Positions 8,418-18,279 of a DNA stretch of 64,000 nucleotides are shown here, in pieces. Under the pieces are notes generated by a model. The model did not search any database. It had not been told where the DNA came from and saw nothing but the letters and a program-made list of their open reading frames with translations. Every line of letters starts with the position of its first letter. The stretch's first letter is position 1. Position numbers and translations under genes: made by a program. This DNA comes from Paracidovorax cattleyae (lineage in GTDB: Bacteria; Pseudomonadota; Gammaproteobacteria; Burkholderiales; Burkholderiaceae_C). Location: the NCBI RefSeq assembly GCF_900104515.1, contig NZ_FNJL01000005.1, forward strand, positions 62,001 to 126,000, written 5' to 3'.

Positions 8418-10012
8418 CAGGCGTCAGGTGCGCCCTGCGGCGCGCCGTCGCCACCGCCGACAGGCTTGCGGCGGCGCCGGCGGCGCTTCTTCACGGCACC
8501 GCCATCGCCGGCATTGCCTTCGGTGCCATCGGCGTCGGCGGGCGCCTGCGGCGCATCATCGGCAACGGCCGCGCCGTCCTGCTGTACCGGCTTGGGCACG
8601 CGGCGCACCACGGGCGGGTTCTTGCGCTGGCGCTGCTTCTGCTCCTCGCGCACCTGGTCGATCATGTCCTCGCGACGGGCTTCATCGGCGAGCTGGAACT
8701 CCTGCCACCAGTCGGCCAGGGCCTCGTCCACCTCGCCCACGTCGGCGCGCAGCCGCAGGAAGTCGAAGCCCGCGCGGAAGCGCAGGTGCGTGACCATGCT
8801 GAACGGCGTGGTGCCCACTCGCTTTTCGAAGCGCGGCTGCATGACCCAGATCTCGCGCATGTCGGCGGCCAGCTTGCCGCGGCCGGACACGTCGCCGATG
8901 CGCTGGTCGAACACGTCGTCGATCGCGCCCTGCAGCGCCGGGAACGGATGCTCGCGCTGCGCGAGGCGGCGGTCCCACTGCGTCTTCACGTCCTGCCAGA
9001 GCACGCAGGCGAGCAGGAAGCTCGGCGCGACCGGCTTGCCCTCGCCCACGCGGCGGTCGGTGTCGGCCAGCGCGGCACTCACGAAGGAGGTGCCGGCCCG
9101 CTCCACCACCACGTCCAGCAGCGGATAGATGCCGGTGGCGAGGCCCAGCTTCTTGAGCTGCTCGATCGTGGCGATCGCGTGGCCGGTCTGCAGCAGCTTC
9201 AGCATCTCGTCGAACATGCGGCTCTGCGGCACGTCGGCCAGCAGCGCCTGCGATTCCACCAGCGGCGCTGCGGTCTTGGGCTCGATGCTGAAGCCGACGC
9301 CGGCGAGCTTGGCCGCGAATCGCACGGCGCGGATGATGCGCACCGGATCCTCGCGGTAGCGCGTGGCCGGGTCGCCGATCATGCGGATCACCTTCTTGCG
9401 CGCGTCCTGGATGCCCTTGTGGTAGTCCACCACCACCTGCGTGGCCGGGTCGTAGTACATCGCGTTGATGGTGAAGTCGCGGCGCGTGGCGTCCTCGTCC
9501 TGCGGGCCCCAGACGTTGTCGCGCAGCACGCGGCCGCTGGCGTCCACGGCATGCTGCATGCCTGCGAGCGCGGCCCGGGAGGTCTTCTCGTTGCCGCTCA
9601 CCTGTTGCTCGGCGGCCGTATTGTCGAGGTAGGCGCGGAAGGTGGAGACCTCGATCACCTCGTGCTCGCGGCCGCGGCCGTGCACCACGTGCACGATGCG
9701 GAAGCGCTTGCCGATGATGAAGGCACGGCGGAACAGGCCCTTGACCTGCTCGGGCGTGGCATTGGTGGCCACGTCGAAATCCTTGGGCTTGAGGCCCAGC
9801 AGCAGGTCGCGCACGGCGCCGCCGACGATGTAGGCCTCGTAGCCGGCCTGCTGGAGCGTGCGCACCACCTCGGTGGCGCGGCGGTCCACGAGTTCCGGGT
9901 CGATGCCGTGCTCGGAGGCGGGCACATCCGCGCGCTTGCCGAAGCGGTTCTTTCCACGGCCCGCGCCCGGTGCGGCCTTGCCGAGCAGCTTGTCGATGAA
10001 CTTCTTGATCAT
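8417..10012 (-). CDS. pcnB: Poly(A) polymerase I
   Basis: The 531-residue protein adds 3' poly(A) tails that mark RNA for decay. The nucleotidyltransferase motif GGAVRDLLLGLKPKDFDVAT is near residue 63, with the catalytic Asp pair in KDFDVAT, and RRDFTINAMYYDP near 155 is the second family block. The C terminus is Ala/Pro-rich and ends in a strongly basic patch (KKRRRRRRKPVGG), a likely RNA-binding tail. MIKKFIDKLLG was chosen as start because its ATG overlaps the stop of the upstream HAD gene (ATGA). The frame stays open far upstream through HAD and hda, but that stretch is non-coding in this frame. Confidence 0.95.
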   Translation of the reverse strand: MIKKFIDKLLGKAAPGAGRGKNRFGKRADVPASEHGIDPELVDRRATEVVRTLQQAGYEAYIVGGAVRDLLLGLKPKDFDVATNATPEQVKGLFRRAFIIGKRFRIVHVVHGRGREHEVIEVSTFRAYLDNTAAEQQVSGNEKTSRAALAGMQHAVDASGRVLRDNVWGPQDEDATRRDFTINAMYYDPATQVVVDYHKGIQDARKKVIRMIGDPATRYREDPVRIIRAVRFAAKLAGVGFSIEPKTAAPLVESQALLADVPQSRMFDEMLKLLQTGHAIATIEQLKKLGLATGIYPLLDVVVERAGTSFVSAALADTDRRVGEGKPVAPSFLLACVLWQDVKTQWDRRLAQREHPFPALQGAIDDVFDQRIGDVSGRGKLAADMREIWVMQPRFEKRVGTTPFSMVTHLRFRAGFDFLRLRADVGEVDEALADWWQEFQLADEARREDMIDQVREEQKQRQRKNPPVVRRVPKPVQQDGAAVADDAPQAPADADGTEGNAGDGGAVKKRRRRRRKPVGGGDGAPQGAPDA

Positions 10013-10713
10013 GGTGATGGCGTAGAAAACAGGTCCAGGATGCGCCAGCCGCGCTGCTGCGCGAGTGCGCGCAGGCGGGGGTCGGGGTTGGTGGCGACGG
10101 GGTGGTCGACTTTTTCGAGCAGGGGCACGTCGTTCATGGAATCGCTGTAGAAAGTGCTTTCCACATCGCTCCAGTTCCAGCCGCGGGCGGACAGCCATTG
10201 TTCCATGCGCCGCACCTTGCCCTCGCGCATGGAGGGCACGCCGCGGATGCCGCCGGTGATCCAGCCGCCGTCGTCGCGCTCGAGCTCCACGGCCAGCAGC
10301 TGCTCCACGCCCAGGGCCCGAGCGATCGGGGCCGTGACGAACTCGTTGGTGGCCGTGATGATGACCACTTCGTCGCCCGCGTCCCGGTGCGCGCGCAGCA
10401 ACTCGAGGGCCGGGGGCAGGATGGCCGGGCCGATCACCTCGCGCATGAACCGTGCGTGCGCCGCCTCCGCGGCCTCGGGGCCGCGCTGGCGCACCGCGTC
10501 CACGGCGAAGCGCACATAGTCGTGCACATTCAGCGTGCCGGCCACGTAGTGGTCGTAGAACTCCTTGTTGCGGCGCCCGAATTCGGTGCGGTCGGTCCAG
10601 CCGATGCGGATGGTGAACTCGCCCCACTCGTAGTCGGAATCGAGCGGCAGCAGGGTGTGGTCCAGGTCGAAGAGCGCGAGCCGTGGGCGGGAAGCCGGAA
10701 GGTCGGAAGTCAT
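10009..10713 (-). CDS. HAD-superfamily hydrolase, subfamily IB (SerB-like phosphatase)
   Basis: The 234-residue protein carries the HAD motifs: LALFDLDHTLLP at about residues 12-23 (nucleophile Asp16, acid Asp18), VVIITATNEFV near 118 and YSDSMNDVPLLE near 188. The cap between motifs I and II fits the IB group with phosphoserine and histidinol phosphatases. The gene regularly sits between hda and pcnB in Burkholderiales; its physiological substrate there is not settled to my knowledge. It starts 48 bases after hda and its stop overlaps the pcnB start by four bases. Confidence 0.92.
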   Translation of the reverse strand: MTSDLPASRPRLALFDLDHTLLPLDSDYEWGEFTIRIGWTDRTEFGRRNKEFYDHYVAGTLNVHDYVRFAVDAVRQRGPEAAEAAHARFMREVIGPAILPPALELLRAHRDAGDEVVIITATNEFVTAPIARALGVEQLLAVELERDDGGWITGGIRGVPSMREGKVRRMEQWLSARGWNWSDVESTFYSDSMNDVPLLEKVDHPVATNPDPRLRALAQQRGWRILDLFSTPSP

Positions 10714-10761
10714 GCGGATGTGCGTGCGGTTCGGGAAAGGCGGGTCGGCAGCGGCAACCCG

Positions 10762-11472
10762 CTATTCGGACTCCAGCATGGTCTTGAGCAGGGGAATCGT
10801 GATGGCCCGCTGCGTGCGCAGCGCGAAACTGTCGAGCTGGTCGAGCAGTTGCATGAGGCTGCCCAGGTCGCGCGAGAAGCGGCCCAGCATGTAGTTCATG
10901 ACGTCGTCGCCCAGGGCGATGCCGCGGGCGTCGGCTTCCTGCCGCAGCACCGCGCGGCGCTCGGCCTCGTCCAGCAGGTGCAGCTGGAACACGTGGCCCC
11001 ATCCCAGCCGCGTGCGCAGGTCGTCGCGCAGCGGCAGGTCGGCGGGCGGCAGTTCGCCGGCGGCCAGCACCCAGCGCGGCGCGCCGACGGCGGGGCTGAT
11101 GGCATTGATGAACCAGTTGAACGCCGCGGCCTGCTGGGCGGTGGAATACAGGTGCACTTCGTCGAGCAGCACGGCAGACCAGCGCTCGTCGAAGGCCGTG
11201 GGCAGCATCACCGACGCGTCGAGCCAGCCCACCGTGCAGCCCTGCTCGCGCAGCGCCTCGCGCACCGCTTCGAGCAGGTACGTCTTGCCGCTGCCCGATT
11301 CGCCCCAGAGGTAGGTGGGCACGGGCGAGCGCACCGGTGCGGCGCCCGAAGCGGCATCGCCCTCCCCCACGGCGATGCGCAGGTGCTGCAGCGCCTGGGC
11401 GTTGGCGCCGGGAAAGAACCGCGCCAGCGTGGGGCCGGTGGCCAGGCCGATGTCGAGCGCGAGCTGCTTCAT
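10762..11472 (-). CDS. hda: DnaA regulatory inactivator Hda
   Basis: The 236-residue AAA+ protein is related to DnaA domain III and, with the DNA-loaded beta clamp, stimulates DnaA-ATP hydrolysis to prevent re-initiation. The N terminus MKQLALDIG is a clamp-binding QL-type motif. Walker A is GESGSGKTYL near residue 58 and the Walker B-like segment is AVLLDEVHLY. It lacks DnaA domain IV, as expected for Hda. The start at 11472 puts the clamp motif at the very N terminus. It heads the minus-strand run toward HAD, pcnB and folK and diverges from purM. Confidence 0.94.
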   Translation of the reverse strand: MKQLALDIGLATGPTLARFFPGANAQALQHLRIAVGEGDAASGAAPVRSPVPTYLWGESGSGKTYLLEAVREALREQGCTVGWLDASVMLPTAFDERWSAVLLDEVHLYSTAQQAAAFNWFINAISPAVGAPRWVLAAGELPPADLPLRDDLRTRLGWGHVFQLHLLDEAERRAVLRQEADARGIALGDDVMNYMLGRFSRDLGSLMQLLDQLDSFALRTQRAITIPLLKTMLESE

Positions 11473-11855
11473 GGGAGCCCGTGCAGGCCGCCAGCCATGG
11501 CCACCGGCGCGCGGCGGGCCGGCGGCACGGATACGTGCACGGCGGTGACGCGGAACGGGGAAAGCGGCAGCGGCATGGATGAGGAACGGAACGAGGATCA
11601 GGGGGCGGCAAGGTGCACGGCCACCGGCCGTGCGCACGCTAAAGGCCGTCCCGGCGACGCGCACCGGGGCAAGCGGCGAGGCCCGGACAGCCCGGGCAAC
11701 CCGCGATTTTAGTCTGCTGCAGAGACCGGTGCCGCCACGCACCGCCCATCCGCGGCGTGCACGGCCGAGGGGGCATTGGGCCGCGATGCCGGCGCGGCCT
11801 TAGAATCCGCGCGATCCGGCCCGCCCCGCGGCCCCCGCACCACACCATCGAGCCC
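11473..11855. other. Non-coding divergent region between hda and purM
   Basis: This 383-base stretch has open frames but none with a ribosome-binding site or recognisable protein. TAGAAT at 11801-11806 is a good -10 candidate for purM, 50 bases before its ATG. ATTTTA at 11706-11711 reads as TAAAAT on the minus strand and could be the -10 of hda, giving it a leader of more than 200 bases. I see no terminator or clear operator, and the long possible hda leader shows no structure I can name. Confidence 0.5.
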
Positions 11856-12914
<1,059 letters not shown>

Positions 12915-12954
12915 TCCGCAAGCACATTTCACGACTCCCTCGCGCCCCCGTCCC

Positions 12955-14013
12955 ATGGAGCCGCTTCCGACGGCCGACCTGCCCCCCGCAGCGCCGACGC
13001 GCGGCGTGCGCACGGCCAGCTACCTGCTGATGGGCGGCGCCCTGCTGCTCGTGATGTGGCAGGGCCTGCTGCCGGGCCTGATCTGCGCCTGCCTGGGCTT
13101 CCTGCTCACGCGCTGGCTCGCACCGCGGCTGGCAGGCGTGCTTCCACGCAGCTGGCAGGCCAGTGGCCACGCCATGCGCACTGGCCAGGTGGCCGCCGCC
13201 ACGCTGGTGGGCATCGCGCCGCTGGCGCTGCTGGCGCTGGCGGCCACGCATTCGCGCACCTACGTGGTGGAGGCGCCGCAGCAGTACCGCGAGTTGCTCG
13301 ACTTCCTGGCCCGGACGGTGCTGGAGCTGCGGCTCAAGCTGCCTCCGGACATCGGCGCCCACCTGCCGGAAGGCGCGGCGGAAATCCAGCGCACCATCGC
13401 CGGCTACCTGGGCGCCAAGGCCGGGGCGCTGGCCATGGCCGGCCGGGCCTGGCTCGGCGGGCTGCTGCACGCCTACGTGGGCCTGCTCATCGGCGCGCTG
13501 GCCGCCGTGCGGGCAACCGGCGGGCCGCGCGGGCCGCTGGCCGTGGCGCTGGCCGACCGCATCACCTACCTGGGCGAGGCATTCCGCCAGATCGTGGCGG
13601 CGCAGTTCTGGATCGCCACGTTCAACACGCTGCTCACCGCGCTGTTCCTGCTGGCCATCCTGCCGCTGTGGGACCTGCGCCTGCCCTACACCCCGGCCCT
13701 CATCACGCTGACCTTCCTTGCGGGCCTGGTGCCCATCGTGGGCAACCTGCTGTGCAACGCGGTGATCACCATCGTGGGCCTGTCGGTTTCGCCGACCGCG
13801 GCCATCGCCTGCCTGGCCTTCCTGGTGCTGATCCACAAGGCCGAATACGTCATCAATGCCAAGGTGGTGGGCCAGCGCACGCACATGGGCGTGTGGGAGC
13901 TGCTGTCGGTGATGTTCGTGGCCGAGGCGGTATTCGGCCCCGCGGGCCTGGTGGCGGCGCCGCTCTTCTACGCCTACCTCAAGAAAGAGCTGGAAGCCGT
14001 GCGGCTGGTGTGA
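12955..14013 (+). CDS. AI-2E family transporter / PerM-like membrane protein
   Basis: The 352-residue protein has about eight membrane segments, including SYLLMGGALLLVMWQGLLPG near residue 20, a central amphipathic part (residues 100-150) and a C-terminal cluster of four helices. The motif PLVGNLL-type block appears as LVPIVGNLLCNAVITIVGLS near residue 258, typical of AI-2E/PerM proteins. Members include Na+/H+ antiporters and an autoinducer-2 exporter, so the family name does not define substrate here. It lies 40 bases after purM, and the purM-perM-hda neighbourhood is common in Burkholderiales. Confidence 0.88.
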   Translation: MEPLPTADLPPAAPTRGVRTASYLLMGGALLLVMWQGLLPGLICACLGFLLTRWLAPRLAGVLPRSWQASGHAMRTGQVAAATLVGIAPLALLALAATHSRTYVVEAPQQYRELLDFLARTVLELRLKLPPDIGAHLPEGAAEIQRTIAGYLGAKAGALAMAGRAWLGGLLHAYVGLLIGALAAVRATGGPRGPLAVALADRITYLGEAFRQIVAAQFWIATFNTLLTALFLLAILPLWDLRLPYTPALITLTFLAGLVPIVGNLLCNAVITIVGLSVSPTAAIACLAFLVLIHKAEYVINAKVVGQRTHMGVWELLSVMFVAEAVFGPAGLVAAPLFYAYLKKELEAVRLV

Positions 14014-14134
14014 CGGCCGCATCCTCGGCGCTTGTCCGGAATTGATCGATGCAGGTCCGCGCAAGGCCGGACTTTCCTGCTCCTTCACGGCACCATCAAG
14101 GCAATCCAACCACCACCCGCTTACGGGAATTGCC

Positions 14135-14728
14135 ATGAAAACCTGTCTGTTAGTGATCGACGTGCAGGAGTCGTTCCGCCACCGCCCCTTTTTCTCGGAA
14201 GACGGCCTGCCCGCCTATCTGGCGGCGCAGAACGCGCTCATCGAAGGCTGCGAGGCGCGCGGCATTCCCATCGTGCGCATACTGCACAGCGACGGCCCCG
14301 CAGAGGCATCGAACCCCTTCGCGCTCGCATCCGGGCAGGTGCGCCCCCTGGCCGCGCTGGCCGCATTCACGCCCGCGGCGGAGTTCACCAAGCACCGCCA
14401 CAGCGCGCTGGTGGGCACCGGGCTGGATGTCTGGCTCACGCGCCAGGGCATCGGCCGGCTGATCGTGAGCGGCATCCGCACCGAGCAGTGCTGCGAGACC
14501 ACCACCCGCCATGCCAGCGACCTGGGCTGGGAAGTGGACTACGTGGGCGAGGCCACGCTGACCTGGGACATGCGCCAGCCCGACGGCCGGCTGCTGACGG
14601 CGGCGGACATCCTGGCCCGCACGGAGACGGTGCTCGCAGGACGCTTCGCCACCCTGTGCACTGTGCCCCAGGCACTATTCCGCGCGCAGGCAGGCACTGA
14701 GGCAGCCCTCGCCAGGGAGGCCGCATGA
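14135..14728 (+). CDS. Isochorismatase-like cysteine hydrolase
   Basis: The 197-residue protein has the cysteine-hydrolase triad of the isochorismatase superfamily: Asp9 (LLVIDVQESF), Lys86 (EFTKHRHSAL) and Cys119 (GIRTEQCCETT). Substrates in the family include nicotinamide, N-carbamoyl compounds and isochorismate; nothing here fixes one. Its stop overlaps the start of the DJ-1 gene (ATGA), and that gene overlaps a GlxA-type regulator in the same way, so the three are translated as one unit. The start MKTCLLVIDV was chosen because the family begins just before the catalytic Asp. Confidence 0.9.
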   Translation: MKTCLLVIDVQESFRHRPFFSEDGLPAYLAAQNALIEGCEARGIPIVRILHSDGPAEASNPFALASGQVRPLAALAAFTPAAEFTKHRHSALVGTGLDVWLTRQGIGRLIVSGIRTEQCCETTTRHASDLGWEVDYVGEATLTWDMRQPDGRLLTAADILARTETVLAGRFATLCTVPQALFRAQAGTEAALAREAA

Positions 14729-15375
14729 GCACAGCCACCATCCGGGTGGCGATCCTGGCGTTCGACGATGTGGAGGCGCTGGACCTGGCCGGCCCCTACG
14801 AGGTGTTCACCACCGCCGCGCGCATGCATGCCCGCGAGCAGCCCGGCACGCCGCCGCTGTTCGACGTGCGTTGCGTGGCCCGTCCGGCCGCCGCCGAAGC
14901 CGTGGTGCGGGCGCGCGCCGGGCTGCGCATCGTGCCGGACGGTGATTTCGGCGAGGCGTTCCTGCCCGACGTGCTGATCGTGCCGGGCGGCGTGGTGGAC
15001 GATGCCATGCGCTGCCCCGACACCCTCGCCTGGATCGCGCGCGCCGCTGCCGGCGCGCGGATCACGGCCTCTGTCTGCACCGGCGCCTTCCTGCTCGCGG
15101 CCGCGGGGGTGGTGCGCGACGGCACGGTCACCACCCACTGGGAGGATGTGGACGACCTGCGCAAACAGTTCCCGCAACTCGACGTGCGCACGGACGTGCG
15201 CTGGGTTCAGCACGGCGATGCCGGCCGGCTGTTCACCTCCGCGGGCATCAGTGCCGGCATCGACCTGTCGCTGCACTTGGTGGAACGCCTTGCCGGGCGC
15301 GCGCTGGCCGAACGCACGGCCCGCCAGATGGACACGCCCTGGCATCCCGATCCGCAGGGGGCCCTGCAACCATGA
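14725..15375 (+). CDS. DJ-1/PfpI family protein
   Basis: The 216-residue protein is a class I glutamine-amidotransferase-like fold. The nucleophile-elbow cysteine is Cys118 in ITASVCTGAFLLA, and the conserved acid is Glu26 in GPYEVF. A conserved histidine follows in TTHWEDVDDL. This branch (ThiJ/PfpI, near isonitrile hydratase and the GlxA N-terminal domain) includes isocyanide hydratases and chaperone-like proteins. It overlaps both neighbours by four bases, between an isochorismatase-like hydrolase and a GlxA regulator whose N-terminal domain is its paralogue. Confidence 0.9.
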   Translation: MSTATIRVAILAFDDVEALDLAGPYEVFTTAARMHAREQPGTPPLFDVRCVARPAAAEAVVRARAGLRIVPDGDFGEAFLPDVLIVPGGVVDDAMRCPDTLAWIARAAAGARITASVCTGAFLLAAAGVVRDGTVTTHWEDVDDLRKQFPQLDVRTDVRWVQHGDAGRLFTSAGISAGIDLSLHLVERLAGRALAERTARQMDTPWHPDPQGALQP

Positions 15376-16361
15376 CCAGCGGCAGGCCCGCACCGATCCA
15401 CGTCGTCTTCGCCTTGCTGCCCCACAGCCTGGTGCTGGACTGGGCGGGCCCGGCGGAAGCGCTGCGCATCGCCAACCAGTGCCTGCGCGCGCAGGGGCTG
15501 CCCGAGCGTTTCGTGCTGCGCTTCGCAAGCCCCACGCCGCAATCGGTCACCTCGGTCGGCGCGGTGCTCAGCGGCCTGGAGCCCCTGCCCACGGCATGGC
15601 CTGCCGCTGCCTGGGTGGTGCTGATCGGCCTGCCGGGCGCAGCGATCGACGTGGCGACCGATGAGGCCCGCGCGCTGCTGCACTGGCTGCGCGGCCTGCG
15701 GCCGGAACGGGGACGGCTCGAGCTGCTGGCCATCTGCGCGGGCTCGGTGCTCGCGGCCCATGCCGGGCTGCTCGCGGGCCGGCGCGCCACCACGCACCAC
15801 CAGCACCTCGCGGAGCTGCAGCAGGTGGAACCGCGCTGCGACGTGGTGGCCAACCGGGTCTTCGTGCCGGATGCCCCGCTCTACAGCAGCGCAGGCGTCA
15901 CCACCGGCATCGATCTCGTGCTGCACCGCATCGCGGACGAATGCAGCCCGGCGATCGCCGCGCAGGTGGCCCAGACCATGGTGGTGGCGCTACGGCGCGG
16001 CCCCCACGATCCGGAGTTCTCGCCGTTCCTCGCGCACCGCGACCACCTGCACCCGGCGCTCCACCGCGTGCAGGACGCGGTGTCGCAGCACCCGGCCGGC
16101 GACTGGAGCGTCCCGGCCATGGCCGAGGTGGCGCATGCCTCGCCACGCCATCTCACCCGCCTGTTCATCGACCACGCGGGCATCGCCCCGCTGGCCTGGC
16201 TGCGCACCATCCGGCTGGCCACGGCCGAGGCGGCGCTGCACACGGGCCACACGGTGACGCAGGCGGCGGCCCTGGCCGGCTTCAGCTCGGACACCCAGTT
16301 GCGCCGGGCATGGCACCGGCTCGGGCGCGGCGGCACGCCGTCCGGGGCGGCGCGCGCCTGA
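15372..16361 (+). CDS. GlxA-type AraC-family transcriptional regulator
   Basis: The 329-residue regulator has an N-terminal DJ-1/PfpI-like sensor domain (LEXXAICAGSVLAAHAGLL-type block near residue 115-130) and a C-terminal AraC DNA-binding domain at about 235-320, with PRHLTRLFIDHAGIAPLAWL and AALAGFSSDTQLRRAWHRLG as the two helix-turn-helix parts. Such proteins regulate arginine, betaine or nitrile metabolism. Because it is the third gene of a translationally coupled set, it probably controls that set. It ends 24 bases from dinB on the other strand. Confidence 0.91.
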   Translation: MTSGRPAPIHVVFALLPHSLVLDWAGPAEALRIANQCLRAQGLPERFVLRFASPTPQSVTSVGAVLSGLEPLPTAWPAAAWVVLIGLPGAAIDVATDEARALLHWLRGLRPERGRLELLAICAGSVLAAHAGLLAGRRATTHHQHLAELQQVEPRCDVVANRVFVPDAPLYSSAGVTTGIDLVLHRIADECSPAIAAQVAQTMVVALRRGPHDPEFSPFLAHRDHLHPALHRVQDAVSQHPAGDWSVPAMAEVAHASPRHLTRLFIDHAGIAPLAWLRTIRLATAEAALHTGHTVTQAAALAGFSSDTQLRRAWHRLGRGGTPSGAARA

Positions 16362-16385
16362 CCCGCAGGCACCGCGGCGCCGCTG

Positions 16386-17663
16386 TCAGTCGTCGAACAG
16401 GCGCCGCGTCTCGGGCACGCGGGTCGCGGCCTCCGCCTCGCGCGCCTCATCGTCCGTCAGCAGGTTGCCCACGCGCACCCCCAGCAGCCGCAGGCGCTTG
16501 TCCAGCGGCACGCGCTTGAGGCATTCGCCCGCCGCGCGCCGGATGGCGGCCGCATCCCGGGTATGGGCCGTGATGGTCTGGTCGCGCGTGGCGATCTTGA
16601 AGTCGTCGTAGCGCAGCTTGATGCCGATGGTCTTGCCCACGTAGCCCTTGCGGCGCAGGTCCTCGGCCACGCGCTCGCACAGGTCGGTGAAGATGCGGCC
16701 GAGTTCCGCGCGGTCGCGCACGGCGTGCAGGTCGCGGTCGAAGGTGGTCTCGCGGCTCATGGAGACGGGCTCGCTCTCGGTCACCACGGCCCGGTCGTCG
16801 CGGCCCCAGGCGGCCTCGTGCAGCCAGGCGCCGTAGGCCTTGCCGAAGGTGCGCACGAGCCAGTCGCGCGGGCGCGCCGCGAGGTCGCCGATGGTATGGA
16901 TGCCATACGACTGCAGCTTCGCGTCCGCCTTCGGGCCGATGCCGTTGATCTTGCGGCAGGCCAGCGGCCAGATGGCCTCCCGCAGGTCGCCCTCGTGCAC
17001 GATCGAGATGCCGTTGGGCTTGTTGAATTCGCTCGCCATCTTGGCGATGAGCTTGTTGGGCGCGACGCCGATCGAGCAGGTCAGGCCTGTGGCGTCGAAG
17101 ATGCTTTTCTGGATGAGCCGCGCGAGCACCCGCCCGCCCTCGCGCTGGCCGCCGGGCACCTCGGTGAAGTCGATGTACACCTCGTCCACGCCGCGGTCTT
17201 CCATGGCGGGAGCGATGGAGAGGATCACGTCCTTGAACTGGCGGGAAAAGCGCCGGTAGGACGCGAAATCCACGGGCAGCAGGATGGCCTGCGGGCACAG
17301 CCGCGCCGCCTTCATCAGGCCCATGGCCGAACCCACCCCGAACTGCCGGGCCGGGTAGGTGGCGGTGGTGATCACGCCCCGGCCCACGTAGTCGCGCAGC
17401 AGCGGGAAGGCGTCCACGGGGATCTCGGCCTCGCGGCCGGCATAGGCGCTGGCGAGTGCGTCGTCTTCCCGCCGGCGACCGCCGCCGATGACGGCCGGAA
17501 GGCCCTTGAGTTGCGGATAGCGCAGCAACTCGACCGACGCATAGAAGGCATCCATGTCCAGGTGCGCGATGCGGCGCGGCAGGGACGCCGGCGCCGCGCT
17601 GGCGGGAGGGGCCGCGGCCTGCAACTGCGCGGACGTGTCAGGGGATGCGCTCACGGAACGCAT
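16386..17663 (-). CDS. dinB: DNA polymerase IV (Y family)
   Basis: The 425-residue polymerase carries out error-prone translesion synthesis. The first catalytic block is IAHLDMDAFYASVELLRYP near residue 32, the second is MEDRGVDEVYIDFTEV near 140, and SIGVAPNKLIAKMASEFNKP follows. The N terminus has about 30 extra residues rich in Ala, Pro and Ser before the polymerase core. The C-terminal little-finger domain (TIGIKLRYDDFKIATRDQT) is complete. I see no LexA-type box just upstream. The open frame continues beyond 17663, but only the part from MRSVSASPD is supported. Confidence 0.94.
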   Translation of the reverse strand: MRSVSASPDTSAQLQAAAPPASAAPASLPRRIAHLDMDAFYASVELLRYPQLKGLPAVIGGGRRREDDALASAYAGREAEIPVDAFPLLRDYVGRGVITTATYPARQFGVGSAMGLMKAARLCPQAILLPVDFASYRRFSRQFKDVILSIAPAMEDRGVDEVYIDFTEVPGGQREGGRVLARLIQKSIFDATGLTCSIGVAPNKLIAKMASEFNKPNGISIVHEGDLREAIWPLACRKINGIGPKADAKLQSYGIHTIGDLAARPRDWLVRTFGKAYGAWLHEAAWGRDDRAVVTESEPVSMSRETTFDRDLHAVRDRAELGRIFTDLCERVAEDLRRKGYVGKTIGIKLRYDDFKIATRDQTITAHTRDAAAIRRAAGECLKRVPLDKRLRLLGVRVGNLLTDDEAREAEAATRVPETRRLFDD

Positions 17664-17728
17664 TGTGCCGCGCCGGCCCGGCGCCCGCAGCGCGCCACGG
17701 GGTGCCCGGCCGCGGTCCCCGGGTTCGC

Positions 17729-18256
17729 TCAGCGCACGGTGATGACGTCGCGGTGCATCGGGGCCAGGAGCGCCAGCAGCCGGCTCTGCTGCGTGAAGGG
17801 TATGTGCTCGGCGTCCATGGCGTCCTGCAGCAGTTCCACCAGCACGTTGAAATCGCTCCGGCGGATGCGCAGGTCGGCGTGGGCATCCTTCATGCTGACG
17901 CCCTCGTATTCGCAGGGGCCGCCGGACAACACGCACAGCTGCGCCGAAATGCTGTCCTTGAGCGCGCGCGGGCGCACCCCCTTGAAGATCGGGCCGATCT
18001 GCGGATGCACGGTCGCGGCGTCTATGAGCCGGTCCACCACGCGGGCGATGCCCTCCCGCCCTCCCAGCGCTTCGTAGAGGCCGGGGGGCGCCGGCAGCAC
18101 CGAGGTATCGACCGGCTGGCGCGGTACCGGTGGCGGAATGAGGGGAGCCTGGACCGGCGGCCCCTCCTGCGCCCGGGCCGGCGCCATGGCGCCCGGCAGG
18201 CCGCCGCAGGCAAGAAAGGCCGCACAGGCGGCCACGGTGTACCGGAGGATGGGCAT
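17729..18256 (-). CDS. Exported group 1 truncated haemoglobin
   Basis: The 175-residue product has an N-terminal signal peptide (MPILRYTVAACAAFLACGG, cleavage near ARAQ) followed by a Pro-rich linker and a truncated globin fold from about residue 62: LYEALGGREGIARVVDRLID, and DAHADLRIRRSDFNVLVELL with the likely proximal His. A globin placed in the periplasm suggests roles in NO or oxygen chemistry outside the cytoplasm; that is inference. AGGAG lies 7 bases before the ATG at 18256, which decides the start over 18277. It follows the DUF3034 gene by 23 bases and is probably co-transcribed with it. Confidence 0.88.
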   Translation of the reverse strand: MPILRYTVAACAAFLACGGLPGAMAPARAQEGPPVQAPLIPPPVPRQPVDTSVLPAPPGLYEALGGREGIARVVDRLIDAATVHPQIGPIFKGVRPRALKDSISAQLCVLSGGPCEYEGVSMKDAHADLRIRRSDFNVLVELLQDAMDAEHIPFTQQSRLLALLAPMHRDVITVR

Positions 18257-18279
18257 GTGAAAGCTCCTGCCGCGCATGG

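Noticed and set aside
8417-11611. A 1064-codon frame running from pcnB upstream through the HAD and hda genes
   Set aside because: Only the part from MIKKFIDKLLG at 10012 matches a protein. The upstream part is out of frame with the well-supported HAD and hda genes.
17554-18077. Plus-strand frames crossing the start of dinB and the globin gene
   Set aside because: They oppose two well-supported genes, lack ribosome-binding sites and show no domain.
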